The position numbers were made by a program, and so were the translations under genes. From Dryocola clanedunensis_A (GTDB lineage: Bacteria; Pseudomonadota; Gammaproteobacteria; Enterobacterales; Enterobacteriaceae), in assembly GCA_038405435.1 (NCBI GenBank), contig JBBYHZ010000001.1: a stretch of 64,000 nucleotides of DNA; one strand, given 5' to 3'. The number at the start of each line of letters is the position of its first letter. Within the stretch, counting starts at the first letter, position 1. Below, piece by piece: positions 46,144 to 55,800 of this stretch. Under the pieces are notes generated by a model that was given only the letters and a program-made list of their open reading frames with translations, was not told the DNA's origin and did no database searches.

Positions 46144-47499
46144 ATGTCTTATCCACAAACAGTAGTAGCCAAATTTGGCGGCACCAGCGTCGCGGACTTC
46201 GAGGCCATGAACCGCAGCGCCGACGTTGTTTTGGGCGATGCCAACGTTCGCCTGGTGGTGCTTTCCGCTTCAGCGGGCGTCACCAACCTGCTTGTCGCCC
46301 TGGCTGAAGGCCTGGAAGCGACGGAACGCTTCGTCAAGCTCGACGCCATTCGCAAAATTCAGTACGACATCGTTGAACGCCTGAGCAACCCGCAGATTAT
46401 CCGCGAGGAAGTCGAACGCCTGTTAGAAAACATCACTACCCTTGCCGAAGCCGCCTCGCTGGCGACCTCTACCGCGCTGACCGACGAACTGGTCAGCCAC
46501 GGCGAACTGATGTCCACCCTGCTGTTTGTCGAGATCCTGCGTGAGCGTCAGGTTGACGCCCAGTGGTTTGATATCCGCAAAATCATGCGCACCAACGACC
46601 GCTTTGGCCGCGCCGAGCCGGACGTTGCAGCCCTGGCGGAACTGGCGGAGCAGCAGCTACAGCCGCGTATCGCGGAATCTTTGATTATCACGCAGGGCTT
46701 TATCGGTAGCGAAGCAAAAGGCCGCACCACGACGCTTGGCCGCGGCGGCAGTGACTACACCGCCGCGCTGCTGGGCGAAGCGCTGCATGCCAGCCGAGTG
46801 GATATCTGGACGGACGTGCCGGGCATCTACACCACCGACCCGCGCGTGGTGCCTGCCGCAAAACGCATCGATAAAATCGGCTTCGAAGAAGCGGCGGAGA
46901 TGGCTACCTTCGGGGCGAAAGTTTTGCACCCTGCAACGCTGCTGCCAGCCGTTCGCTGCGATATTCCGGTATTCGTCGGCTCCAGCAAAGATCCGCAGGC
47001 GGGCGGCACGCTGGTCTGCAACGAGACGGATAACCCACCGCTTTTCCGCGCGCTGGCGCTGCGTCGTAAGCAAACGCTGCTGACCCTCCACAGCCTGAAC
47101 ATGCTGCACTCCCGGGGCTTCCTGGCCGAAGTGTTCAGCATCCTGGCGCGCCATAATATCTCCGTCGACCTGATTACCACCTCGGAGGTGAGCGTGGCGC
47201 TGACGCTGGATACCACCGGCTCCACCTCAACGGGCGACAGCCTGCTGACTACCTCGCTGCTCACCGAGCTGTCGTCCCTGTGCCGTGTAGAAGTGGAAGA
47301 GAACCTGGCGCTGGTCGCGCTGATCGGCAACAAGCTTTCCCAGGCCTGCGGCGTGGGCAAAGAGGTGTTTGGCGTGCTGGAGCCGTTTAATATCCGCATG
47401 ATTTGCTACGGCGCATCCAGCTACAACCTCTGTTTCCTGGTGCCGGGCAGCGACGCGGAGCAGGTCGTGCAGAAGCTGCACCATAATCTGTTTGAATAA
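46144..47499 (+). CDS. lysC: Lysine-sensitive aspartokinase III
   Basis: First enzyme of the lysine-diaminopimelate branch: phosphorylates aspartate and is inhibited by lysine. 451 residues (E. coli 449). Kinase domain at 1-290 with KFGGTSVADFEAMNR, TTLGRGGSDYTAALL and WTDVPGIYTTDPR. Two C-terminal ACT domains at about 310-450 (TLLTLHSLNMLHSRGFLAEVF, LVALIGNKLSQACGVGKEVF) bind lysine. ACGAGGTAGTT precedes ATG 46144, within reach of the riboswitch. Transcribed from the leader described above; a terminator follows. Confidence 0.98.
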   Translation: MSYPQTVVAKFGGTSVADFEAMNRSADVVLGDANVRLVVLSASAGVTNLLVALAEGLEATERFVKLDAIRKIQYDIVERLSNPQIIREEVERLLENITTLAEAASLATSTALTDELVSHGELMSTLLFVEILRERQVDAQWFDIRKIMRTNDRFGRAEPDVAALAELAEQQLQPRIAESLIITQGFIGSEAKGRTTTLGRGGSDYTAALLGEALHASRVDIWTDVPGIYTTDPRVVPAAKRIDKIGFEEAAEMATFGAKVLHPATLLPAVRCDIPVFVGSSKDPQAGGTLVCNETDNPPLFRALALRRKQTLLTLHSLNMLHSRGFLAEVFSILARHNISVDLITTSEVSVALTLDTTGSTSTGDSLLTTSLLTELSSLCRVEVEENLALVALIGNKLSQACGVGKEVFGVLEPFNIRMICYGASSYNLCFLVPGSDAEQVVQKLHHNLFE

Positions 47500-47525
47500 A
47501 ATTTAATCTCATGCGATGAATACAG

Positions 47526-47552
47526 AATGCCGGGCTCGCTCCCGGCATTTTC
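47526..47552 (+). terminator. lysC terminator
   Basis: AATGCCGGG/CCCGGCATT stem with a 6-base loop, followed by TTC and an AT-rich end. Rho-independent terminator 27 bp past lysC. Confidence 0.88.
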
Positions 47553-47594
47553 ATAACCAGAAACAACACAACAACCCCTTGCAAGGATCACAAC

Positions 47595-48542
47595 ATGCTC
47601 GCGATTTTAACCCGGCTGTTTCCGCTCTGGGCGGTACTGCTGTCCGTACTCGCCTACTTCTCACCCGGCAAGTTCACCCCCATCGGTCCATGGGTCAGCA
47701 CGCTGCTGATGCTCATCATGTTCGGCATGGGCGTACATCTGCGCATTGACGATTTTAAACGTGTGCTTTCACGCCCGGCTCCTGTCGCCGCAGGCACCTT
47801 CCTGCACTATCTCATCATGCCGCTGGCGGCGTGGGTGCTGGCGAAGCTGTTCCATATGCCGCCCGACCTCTCCGCAGGCATGGTGCTGGTGGGAAGCGTG
47901 GCGAGCGGTACGGCATCAAACGTGATGATTTATCTGGCGAAGGGGGATGTGGCGCTGTCGGTGACCATCTCGTCCGTGTCTACGCTGGTCGGCGTATTTG
48001 CCACACCTTTGCTGACCCGGCTGTACGTGGATGCCGACATCAAAGTGGACGTCATGGGAATGCTGCTGAGCATTCTGCAAATCGTGGTGATCCCGATTGG
48101 GCTGGGGTTGATTGTTCACCACATCTTCCCGCGCCTGGTGAAGCGCGTGGAGACTTATCTGCCCGCGTTCTCCATGCTGTGCATCCTGGCGATTATCAGC
48201 GCCGTGGTGGCAGGCTCCGCCTCGCACATCGCGTCCGTCGGGCTGATGGTGATTATCGCGGTCATTCTGCACAACGGCATCGGCCTGCTGAGCGGCTACT
48301 GGGGTGGACGCCTGTTCGGCTTCGACGAATCCACCTGCCGCACGCTGGCTATTGAGGTGGGCATGCAGAACTCGGGCCTGGCAGCGACGCTGGGCAAGAT
48401 TTACTTCTCGCCTCTGGCTGCCCTGCCCGGCGCGCTGTTCTCCGTCTGGCATAACCTTTCCGGCTCGCTGCTGGCGGGCTACTGGTCCGGCAAACCTATC
48501 AGGTCGGATAAGCAGCGGAAGATGAAAAAACACCGCGCTTAA
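47595..48542 (+). CDS. panS: PanS-type BASS-family transporter
   Basis: Inner-membrane carrier of the bile-acid:sodium symporter (BASS) family, 315 residues, about ten membrane helices. MLMLIMFGMGVHLRIDDFKRVL, CLIVGSVASGTASNVM-like (here LVGSVASGTASNVMIYLAKGDVALSV) and CRTLAIEVGMQNSGLAATLG are the family core with the Na+-site signatures. In Salmonella, PanS imports ketopantoate, pantoate and coenzyme A precursors; assignment to this gene rests on my recollection of a near-identical sequence. C-terminal KPIRSDKQRKMKKHRA is basic and cytosolic. CAAGGATCACAAC gives the ribosome site. Confidence 0.82.
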   Translation: MLAILTRLFPLWAVLLSVLAYFSPGKFTPIGPWVSTLLMLIMFGMGVHLRIDDFKRVLSRPAPVAAGTFLHYLIMPLAAWVLAKLFHMPPDLSAGMVLVGSVASGTASNVMIYLAKGDVALSVTISSVSTLVGVFATPLLTRLYVDADIKVDVMGMLLSILQIVVIPIGLGLIVHHIFPRLVKRVETYLPAFSMLCILAIISAVVAGSASHIASVGLMVIIAVILHNGIGLLSGYWGGRLFGFDESTCRTLAIEVGMQNSGLAATLGKIYFSPLAALPGALFSVWHNLSGSLLAGYWSGKPIRSDKQRKMKKHRA

Positions 48543-48551
48543 GGTGGCAAT

Positions 48552-48573
48552 AGCCCGGGCGACCGGGCTTTCT
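48552..48573 (+). terminator. Terminator after panS
   Basis: AGCCCGG/CCGGGCT stem with a GCGA loop, then TTCT. Short T-run, so efficiency is uncertain. Confidence 0.65.
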
Positions 48574-48574
48574 A

Positions 48575-48898
48575 TCAGGCTAAAACGACTTTCAAAGTCC
48601 CTGTGCCCGATGGCCTGCGGCTATTTCCCACTACGATCTGAACATCACGGCCTAATCTTGTCAGATACTCCAGCATTTTTGCCTCACTGATGCCCCGAAA
48701 TTGCCCCCTGAGCAGGTTGGACAGGCGCGGTTGTTTCATACCCAGCAGCGCTGCTGCCTGCTGCTGAGTCAAATTCAGCTCTTTGATGATATTGCCAATA
48801 GCCATAGCGAGCTGCGCCTTGATTAGCATCTCATCAGCCTGAGGAAGACCCAGATCCGCATAGATATTTCCGCTACTTTGTTCGACCTTATGGTCCAT
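48575..48898 (-). CDS. HigA-like XRE-family antitoxin
   Basis: Antitoxin and repressor of 107 residues, of the HTH_37/HigA2 group that pairs with phage-derived Gp49-like (HigB) RelE-superfamily toxins. Helix-turn-helix LTQQQAAALLGMKQPRLSNLLRGQF at about 43-67; the C-terminal tail ISEAKMLEYLTRLGRDVQIVVG is typical. I chose ATG 48898 (MDHKVEQSSGN), one base after the stop of the toxin remnant; the reading from 48916 overlaps that remnant. Its frame is intact. The partner toxin is internally deleted, so it is an orphan here. Confidence 0.85.
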   Translation of the reverse strand: MDHKVEQSSGNIYADLGLPQADEMLIKAQLAMAIGNIIKELNLTQQQAAALLGMKQPRLSNLLRGQFRGISEAKMLEYLTRLGRDVQIVVGNSRRPSGTGTLKVVLA

Positions 48899-48899
48899 A

Positions 48900-48995
48900 T
48901 TAAGCTCCCGTCGCATGGTCTTCTGCGGCTTTTAAACGTTCGATAATTTTATTGAGGTCTTTTTTGCTGGAACCAATCCAATAAAGTGGCTTCAT
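48900..48995 (-). pseudogene. HigB-like toxin with a large in-frame internal deletion
   Basis: A 31-residue frame MKPLYWIGSSKKDL-NKIIERLKAAEDHATGA. The first 14 residues equal the start of Gp49-like HigB toxins (MKPLYWIGSSKKDL), and ERLKAAE with a following His equals their C-terminus. The central ~75-80 residues with the RNase core are missing, joined in frame. ATG 48995, AAGGA 9 bases upstream, and the antitoxin 1 base after the stop show the operon layout is otherwise intact. The residual peptide cannot be a toxin. Confidence 0.8.
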
Positions 48996-49017
48996 GACGG
49001 GCGTCCTTGAATTTGAT

Positions 49018-49035
49018 TATATCCATATAGGTATA
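49018..49035. promoter_or_regulatory. Likely operator of the toxin-antitoxin locus
   Basis: TATATCCATATAGGTATA: imperfect palindrome TATA-n-CC-n-ATAT-n-GG-n-TATA centred 31 bp upstream of the toxin-remnant start. Autorepression by the HigA-like protein is the natural guess. Confidence 0.5.
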
Positions 49036-49221
49036 AAATTGCATGATTGAAAATCAAACGAAAGCGAAGATCTTTAGTCGCCCAGAGTTAAAACAGAACT
49101 TACGAGGGATTTCGCAAAAGAGAGCTGCAACGGTGCAATTTGCAGGTGAGAACGTGATTTTTACTGAGCTGGCGGGCGCTTTGCTTTACACTGGAAATCC
49201 TTTCCTTAAGAGGTCGCAACG
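49036..49221. other. Gap upstream of yjbD
   Basis: No supported gene. A 65-codon frame from 49043 has no recognisable features and overlaps yjbD, so I leave it out. The yjbD promoter is probably near TTTGCTTTACACTGG (about 49180). Confidence 0.5.
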
Positions 49222-49494
49222 ATGTCCACAGCAAAACTGACACAGCAAGACATGACGGAAAGTGAGCAGCGCGAGCTGAAAACGCTGCTCGACCGCGCGC
49301 GCATTGCAGAAGGCCGCACGCTGACCAACTCAGAAATCAATCACATCAAAAAAGAGTACAGCGATAAGCTGATGGCCGAGCGCGAACTTGCTGCCAAAAA
49401 AGCCCGCGCCCTGAAGAAACAAAAAGCCTTAAAACCTGATACCTCAGCGACCTATTCCTGGTCTGCTAATACACATATTCGTGGGAAGCGCTGA
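49222..49494 (+). CDS. yjbD: YjbD (DUF3811 protein)
   Basis: Small, highly charged protein of 90 residues, the length of E. coli YjbD, with no known activity. Seen: TESEQRELKTLLDRARIAEGRTLTNSEINHIKKEYSDKLM, then a Lys-rich helix (REL to KKQKALK, about 53-72) and the tail YSWSANTHIRGKR. Mostly helical, probably cytosolic and maybe nucleic-acid associated given the basic C-terminal half (inference). AAGAGG precedes ATG. Its stop is one base from the end of convergent rluF. Confidence 0.92.
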   Translation: MSTAKLTQQDMTESEQRELKTLLDRARIAEGRTLTNSEINHIKKEYSDKLMAERELAAKKARALKKQKALKPDTSATYSWSANTHIRGKR

Positions 49495-49495
49495 A

Positions 49496-50371
49496 CTAGC
49501 GCCCTTTCTTCTTGCGCCCTGGCTGAGCAAAGCGTTTACGTGATGCCAGCTCTGCCGGGGTTTTTGCACTGCTTTTCGGCCCGCTGACGACTGGCTTTTT
49601 GATCGCCGCAGCCGGTTTCGCCTTCGGTTTTTTCGCAGGCTTAGCCTCTGAAGAGGAATCTTCAATCAGCTTAAAGAGCTCCACCAGCTCGTCATCCGTC
49701 AGATCGCGCCATTCGCCCAGCGGCAGCCCTTTCATGCTGACGTTCATAATCCGGGTACGCTCAAGCTTCGTGACCTCATAGCCGAAGTGTTCACACATGC
49801 GGCGAATCTGACGGTTTAGCCCCTGCACCAGCGTAATGCGGAAAACAAACGGCGCTTCTTTTTTCACCTTACATTTTTTAGTGACGGTGCCCAGCATCGG
49901 CACGCCCGCGCCCATGCCACGAATGAAGTCGTCGGTGACCGGTTTGTTTACCGTGACGATGTACTCTTTCTCGTGGTCATTCCCGGCGCGAAGGATCTTA
50001 TTCACCAGATCGCCGTGGTTAGTGAGGAAGATCAGCCCCTGCGAGTCTTTATCCAGACGGCCAATCGGGAACACACGTTTGCTGTGGTTCACGAAATCAA
50101 CGATGTTGTCGCGTTCGGCGTCTTCCGTGGTGCTGACGATGCCCACCGGTTTATTCAGCGCAATCAGCACCAGATCGTCTTCGTTACGGGGTTCAATAAG
50201 CTGACCGTTGACCTTAACCACATCACCGGCAAAAACCTGATCGCCAATCGCGGCGCGCTTGCCGTTGATAAAAACGTTTCCCTGTTCGATGTAGCGGTCG
50301 GCGTCGCGGCGCGAGCAGATGCCGCTCTCGCTGATGTATTTGTTCAGGCGAATGGATGAGTTGGTCAGCAT
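49496..50371 (-). CDS. rluF: 23S rRNA pseudouridine synthase RluF
   Basis: Makes pseudouridine at 23S rRNA position 2604 (and tRNA-Tyr 35). 291 residues. N-terminal S4 domain at about 7-65 (IRLNKYISESGICSRRDADRYIEQGNV), then the RsuA-type catalytic domain with the active Asp in GRLDKDSQGLIFLTN, plus NRQIRRMCEHFGYEV and TRIMNVSMKGLPLGEWRDLT. A Lys/Ala-rich tail from about 243 ends GRKKKGR. ATG 50371 after GGAGGAACC. Same neighbours as in E. coli except that pepE is missing beyond. Confidence 0.96.
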   Translation of the reverse strand: MLTNSSIRLNKYISESGICSRRDADRYIEQGNVFINGKRAAIGDQVFAGDVVKVNGQLIEPRNEDDLVLIALNKPVGIVSTTEDAERDNIVDFVNHSKRVFPIGRLDKDSQGLIFLTNHGDLVNKILRAGNDHEKEYIVTVNKPVTDDFIRGMGAGVPMLGTVTKKCKVKKEAPFVFRITLVQGLNRQIRRMCEHFGYEVTKLERTRIMNVSMKGLPLGEWRDLTDDELVELFKLIEDSSSEAKPAKKPKAKPAAAIKKPVVSGPKSSAKTPAELASRKRFAQPGRKKKGR

Positions 50372-50561
50372 GGTTCCTCCGTAAAAAAACGGACTATACC
50401 TTACCCTTCGGACGTTGCGAACAGCCCAGCCTCACTTTGCTTGATTATCTGGAGATTTCTCGCAAATGAGTAAAAGGCTTTGCGGCCCGGTCTGTCGCAT
50501 CTATTTCTGATTAACTACAGCTCACGGGCGACAAACATTAAGTCTGCCGCCCGCCGAAGCG

Positions 50562-50963
50562 TTACTGCGGTTTGGCCGCGATGGCGGCGATTTTTTTCTG
50601 AATATCTTTGTCCAGGTTATTCACCCAGTGATTATACGAACGGTGGATTTCACCGCCTGACGCCAGCAGGTTAACGCTGCTGACGTAATGTATTGAGTAA
50701 TCTTTTTCACTGTAGTTAATGCGCACGGTCACGCTGTGCTTACGCACATTCTGCGTCGCATTAATAACGCCCGGACCGGCCACGGACATGATCCAGTCGC
50801 GCCCCTGCCCGGCGTTGATAATCGCCTCTTTGACCTGTTCGGTCGTCACGTGAGCGGTAATGATTGTCTGTGGGGTACGCACCGGCTCGGTGCGCTCGAG
50901 TGCCGAACACCCGGCTAATGCCGCAATACAAATAGCGCCTGCCAATAGCTGCTTAAGCTTCAT
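50562..50963 (-). CDS. Small putative lipoprotein
   Basis: Lipoprotein of 133 residues: MKLKQLLAGAICIAALAGCSALERTEP with lipobox LAGC at 16-19 and Ser at +2, so outer-membrane location is expected. The mature part has a QTIITAHVTTEQVKEAIINAGQGRDWIM helix-strand pattern and RKHSVTVRINYSEKDYSIHYVSSVNLLAS, seen in short envelope lipoproteins of enterobacteria; I know no function. ATG 50963 was chosen because AAGGAT lies 9 bases upstream. It takes the position between yjbB and rluF where E. coli has pepE. Confidence 0.75.
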   Translation of the reverse strand: MKLKQLLAGAICIAALAGCSALERTEPVRTPQTIITAHVTTEQVKEAIINAGQGRDWIMSVAGPGVINATQNVRKHSVTVRINYSEKDYSIHYVSSVNLLASGGEIHRSYNHWVNNLDKDIQKKIAAIAAKPQ

Positions 50964-51028
50964 CAAAATCATCCTTAAATTTAAAATTTTGCGCAGCAGA
51001 TTATAGCCAGGCGGCTAATTTATAAACA

Positions 51029-52660
51029 CTAATATTCGTCCCGCTCGTCATCGTCGTCCGGCTGTTCCAGCACGCTGTAAGCCACAGCACAGAACAGCGA
51101 ATTCAGACGTTTCATGTCCCCCAGCAGCCCCAGGTGCAGCGAACTGGTTTCGATGCTCTGCACGTTTTGCTGATGCAGGCGATCGACGTGCGCGTGGGAG
51201 TAGCGGCGGTTCAGAATCCGGAAGCGGTGTTTGTTACGACGCAAACGACGGGCGCTGTTAACGTCCCCGGAGAAGAACACCGACAGGCTCAGCTTCAGGT
51301 TGCTGGTCAGCTGTTGAAGCAGGGTATCCAGCTCCGTCAGGCCATCCGGGGAAAACGCCCGGCGTGCGGAGAGGGATTTGTCGGCGACCTCGCTACCCAT
51401 ACGCTCGATAATATCCGCGGCCTGTTCAAGGTTCAGCGACATCTCGATAATTTCCGCCCAGCGGCGGGATTCGATTTCAGCCAGATCCTCTTTTTGCATC
51501 TGCGCCATGTACAGCTTAATGGCGGTATAAAGCACGTCTACGTCATCGGCCAGCTTGCGCAGCTCCTTCTCCTGACGCGGCTCGCCGTGCATCACTTTGC
51601 TCCATGTCTCCAGCATCTGCTCCAGCACATCCCCCATGCGTAACGTTTCACGGGCGGCATTCGACAGGCCAAGCGCAGGCGTATCCAGCGCCGTCGGATC
51701 GAGGTGTTTCGGCTTCATGCGCCCGTCGATTTCCGGCGCTTCGCTGATGACGCGGCGGCAGAAGCGCGCCATTGGCTCGGCGAAAGGCACCATTGCAAGG
51801 CAGCGAATCAGGTTGTAGAAGACGTGGAAGTAGATCACCAGCTCAGATTCAGGGAGCGGCAAATGATGCATCCAGCGGGCCAGGATATGCACGAACGGCA
51901 GGACGATTAAACTGCCCACCAGCTTGAACAGCAGGCTGCCAAGCGCAACGCGACGGGCGGCGGCATTGGCGGCGCTGTTGTTGATCATCGCCAGCAGGCC
52001 AGAACCCAGGTTCGCGCCGATGACCAGGCACAGCGCAACGTCAAAGGAGATCACGCCCGTCGAGGTTAATGTCGCGGTCAGCAGCACGGCTGCCAGGCTG
52101 GAGTAACTGATAATGGCGAACATCGCGCCGATCAGCGCATCCAGCATGATATCGCCGGTTAAAGAAGCGAAGATCACCTGCACGCCGGAGGCCTGGGTGA
52201 TAGGCGTCACGGCGGCCACGATCAGCTCCAGCGCCTGCAAAATCAGACCCAGGCCAATCGCCACCCGTCCCAGCTGCCCCGCCCGGGACTGCTTACGGCT
52301 GAGGAAGAATATCACCCCGACGAAAATCAGCAGCGGCGAAAGCCACGAGAGATCGAACGTCAGCACGCGCGCCATCAGCGCCGTCCCCACGTCGGCCCCA
52401 AGCACAATCACCAGAGCAGGTGTGAGCGCCACGAGATCCTGAGCCACAAAAGAGGTGACCAGCATAGTGGTGGCATTGCTGCTCTGGACAAGCGCGGTTA
52501 CGCCAATGCCCGCACAGAAGGCGAGCGGTTTTTTTTCAACGCTGCGGCTAAGCACACTACGGAGATTTGCGCCGTAAACGCGCATGATCCCGGTGCGCAC
52601 AATGTGCGTCCCCCAGACCAGTAGCGCCACCGCAGAAAGCAGATGCAGTAGAGTAAGCAC
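51029..52660 (-). CDS. yjbB: YjbB, Na+/phosphate cotransporter family protein
   Basis: Inner-membrane protein of 543 residues, the E. coli length. N-terminal Na/Pi cotransport domain, two inverted repeats with QSSNATTMLVTSFVAQ and SYSSLAAVLLTATLTSTG (the QSS signatures). Then a cytosolic PhoU-like helical domain at about 335-520. In E. coli it exports phosphate and lowers cytosolic Pi. The start is GTG 52660, with AGGAGA 6 bases upstream. A BIME separates it from metH. Confidence 0.94.
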   Translation of the reverse strand: MLTLLHLLSAVALLVWGTHIVRTGIMRVYGANLRSVLSRSVEKKPLAFCAGIGVTALVQSSNATTMLVTSFVAQDLVALTPALVIVLGADVGTALMARVLTFDLSWLSPLLIFVGVIFFLSRKQSRAGQLGRVAIGLGLILQALELIVAAVTPITQASGVQVIFASLTGDIMLDALIGAMFAIISYSSLAAVLLTATLTSTGVISFDVALCLVIGANLGSGLLAMINNSAANAAARRVALGSLLFKLVGSLIVLPFVHILARWMHHLPLPESELVIYFHVFYNLIRCLAMVPFAEPMARFCRRVISEAPEIDGRMKPKHLDPTALDTPALGLSNAARETLRMGDVLEQMLETWSKVMHGEPRQEKELRKLADDVDVLYTAIKLYMAQMQKEDLAEIESRRWAEIIEMSLNLEQAADIIERMGSEVADKSLSARRAFSPDGLTELDTLLQQLTSNLKLSLSVFFSGDVNSARRLRRNKHRFRILNRRYSHAHVDRLHQQNVQSIETSSLHLGLLGDMKRLNSLFCAVAYSVLEQPDDDDERDEY

Positions 52661-52744
52661 ACTTTCTCCTGGTTAGTTAGATCGGAAATTCCTTCTCTTT
52701 CCAGTATATACGGACTGGCGGTAATAAGGGGGCGGGAGGCATTT

Positions 52745-52817
52745 GTAGGGTGGATAAGCGCAGGCGTCATCCACCGATAAAAAGTTGTCGGGGGCGCTGC
52801 CGCTTACCCGACCTGTA
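52745..52817. repeat. BIME between yjbB and metH
   Basis: GTAGGGTGGATAAGCGCAGG then CGTCATCCACC, and a second, more divergent copy TCGGGGGCGCTGCCGCTT then ACCCGACCTG. The pair lies just past the metH stop. Confidence 0.88.
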
Positions 52818-52822
52818 AAATC

Positions 52823-55800
52823 TTAGTCTGCGTCGTACCCCAGGTTCGGGGCCAGCCAGCGTTCGACGTCCGTCACGGACATGCCTTTACGACGGGCGTA
52901 GTCCTCAACCTGATCGCGCTGAATTTGCGCTACGGCGTAGTACTTGCTGTCCGGGTGGCTGAAGTACCAGCCGGAAACCGACGCGCCCGGCCACATGGCG
53001 TAGGACTCGGTCAGCTTCATGCCAATGACGTTTTCGACGTCCAGCAGCTCCCAGATGGTCGCCTTTTCGGTATGTTCCGGGCAGGCCGGATAGCCCGGAG
53101 CAGGACGGATCCCCTGGTAGTTCTCGCGGATCAGCTCTTCGTTGCTGAGGTTTTCCGTCGGCGCATAGCCCCAGTAAACCTTACGCACCCGCTCATGCAG
53201 ATATTCCGCAAAGGCTTCCGCCAGGCGGTCCGCCAGCGCCTTCAGCATGATTTTGTTGTAATCATCGTGCTGCGCCTCATAGGCATCAGCGAGCGCGTCT
53301 TCTTCCATACCGCCCGTGACGGCAAAGGCACCAATGTAATCCGCTTTACCACTGCTTTTTGGCGCAACAAAATCGGCCAGGCAGTAGTTGGCGAAGCCCA
53401 CCTTCTCCGTTTGCTGGCGAAGGTGATGCGCGACAGTCAGCACGCGCGTTCGCGTCTCATCGCGATAAATTTCTATGTCATCCACAACGCGGTTAGCCGG
53501 GAACAGCCCCACTACGCCGCGCGGGTTGAGGGCTTTTTCCGCGTGAAGCTTGTCGAGCATTTCGTTAGCGTCTTTGAACAGGCGCTGCGCCTCTTCGCCC
53601 ACCACCTCATCTTCAAGGATGCGCGGGTATTTGCCAGCCAGCGACCAGGTCATGAAGAACGGCGTCCAGTCGATGTAATTACGCAGCGTTTCGATGCTGG
53701 CCGTCACTTCCTGCACGCCCAGACGATGGGCGACCGGCGGCGTATAGCTTGACCAGTCGAAGGCCAGATCGTTTTCACGGGCTGCGGCAAGCGTAACCGG
53801 CGGCGTACGCGGTTTCTTGCGGGCGTGCTGGGTACGCACGGTTTCGTACTCTTTACGCGTGCGGGCAACAAAATCATCGTGCTGCGTCGAGGAAAGTAGC
53901 GCGGAGACCACGCCGACGGTGCGCGAGGCGTTCTGCACGTAGACCGTTGGGCCGCTGTAGTTCTGCTCGATTTTCACCGCCGTGTGCGCCTTGGACGTCG
54001 TCGCACCGCCAATCAGCAGCGGCAGCGTGAAGCCCTGGCGCTCCATCTCTTTGGCAACGTTGACCATTTCGTCCAGCGACGGCGTGATAAGCCCGGACAG
54101 GCCGATGATATCCGCCCCCACTTCGCGAGCAGTTTTGAGGATTTTTTCCCCCGGCACCATTACGCCGAGGTCGATAATTTCGTAGTTGTTACACTGCAGC
54201 ACGACGCCAACGATGTTTTTGCCGATGTCGTGAACGTCGCCTTTTACGGTAGCGAGGACGATTTTGCCGTTGGTCGAGCCTTTCTCTTTGCTGGCTTCAA
54301 TGTACGGTTCAAGATAGGCAACCGCCTGCTTCATGACTCGGGCAGACTTCACCACCTGCGGCAGGAACATTTTCCCTTCGCCGAACAGATCGCCTACCAC
54401 GTTCATCCCGGCCATCAGCGGCCCTTCGATAACTTCAATCGGGCGCGCGGCCTGCTGGCGGGCCTCTTCGGTATCCAGTTCGATAAATTCGGTGATGCCT
54501 TTGACCAGCGAGTAGGACAGGCGCTTTTCGACGTCCCAGCTGCGCCATTCCGCCTGCTGGGCGCTGGCGGTGTCGTCGCTTTTGGTCCCGCGATATTTTT
54601 CTGCCAGATCCAGCAGGCGCTCGGTGCTGTCGTCGCGGCGGTTCAGAATCACATCTTCTACCGCATCACGCAGCTCCTGCGAGAGGTCGTCATAAATCGC
54701 CAGCTGCCCGGCGTTGACGATGCCCATGTCCATGCCGTTGCGGATAGCGTAATAGAGGAACACGGCGTGAATCGCCTCGCGCACCGGGTCGTTGCCCCGG
54801 AAGGAGAACGACACGTTCGACACGCCGCCGGAGATCATCGCGTGCGGCAGCTCGCGCTTAATGTCTTCACAGGCGCCGATGAAGTCCTGAGCGTAGTTGT
54901 TGTGTTCTTCGATGCCCGTTGCCACCGCGAAGATATTCGGGTCAAAGATAATGTCTTCCGGCGGGAAGCCGACTTCTTCGGTCAAAATCTTGTAGGCGCG
55001 GCGGCAAATTTCAATTTTACGCGCACGGGTATCCGCCTGGCCCTCCTCGTCAAAGGCCATCACCACCATCGCGGCGCCGTAGCGACGCACCAGTTTTGCA
55101 TGGTGAATAAACTGCTCAACGCCCTCTTTCATGGAGATGGAGTTAACGATGCCCTTGCCCTGGATGCACTTGAGGCCTTTTTCGATGACGTCCCATTTGG
55201 AGGAGTCGATCATGATTGGCACGCGGGCAATGTCCGGCTCGCCGGCGATCAGGTTCAGGAAGCGCACCATCGCCGCCTCGGCGTCGAGCATCCCCTCGTC
55301 CATGTTGATATCGATGATCTGCGCGCCGCTTTCGACCTGCTGGAGCGCAACTTCCAGCGCTTCGTTGTATTTCTCTTCTTTGATCAGCCGCTTAAATTTA
55401 GCGGAGCCGGTGACGTTGGTCCGCTCGCCGACGTTCACAAACAGGCTGTCCGCGCCGATATTTAGCGGCTCAAGCCCCGCCAGACGGCAAGCAACCGGCA
55501 GCTCAGGCAGCCTGCGGGGCGCGACGCCTTCAACCGCCCTGCTCATCGCCGCGATATGTTCAGGCGTGGTGCCGCAGCAGCCGCCGACGATATTCAGGAA
55601 GCCCGCCTGCGCCCACTCGCCAATCTGCTCGGCCATGGTGTTGGCATCCAGATCGTACTCGCCAAAGGCGTTCGGCAGACCCGCGTTCGGGTGGGCGGTG
55701 ACGTAACATTCCGCGATGCGAGAAAGCTCGGCGACGTACTGACGCAGTTCGTCCGGCCCCAGCGCACAGTTCAGACCAAAGGTCAGCGCGTCCGCGTGGC

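Noticed and set aside
49043..49240. Possible 65-residue protein upstream of yjbD
   Set aside because: No recognisable motif, poor ribosome site, and it overlaps the start of yjbD in another frame.
53984..55465. 493-codon open frame opposite metH
   Set aside because: Antisense shadow of a highly conserved gene; composition is that of the reverse reading of biased codons.
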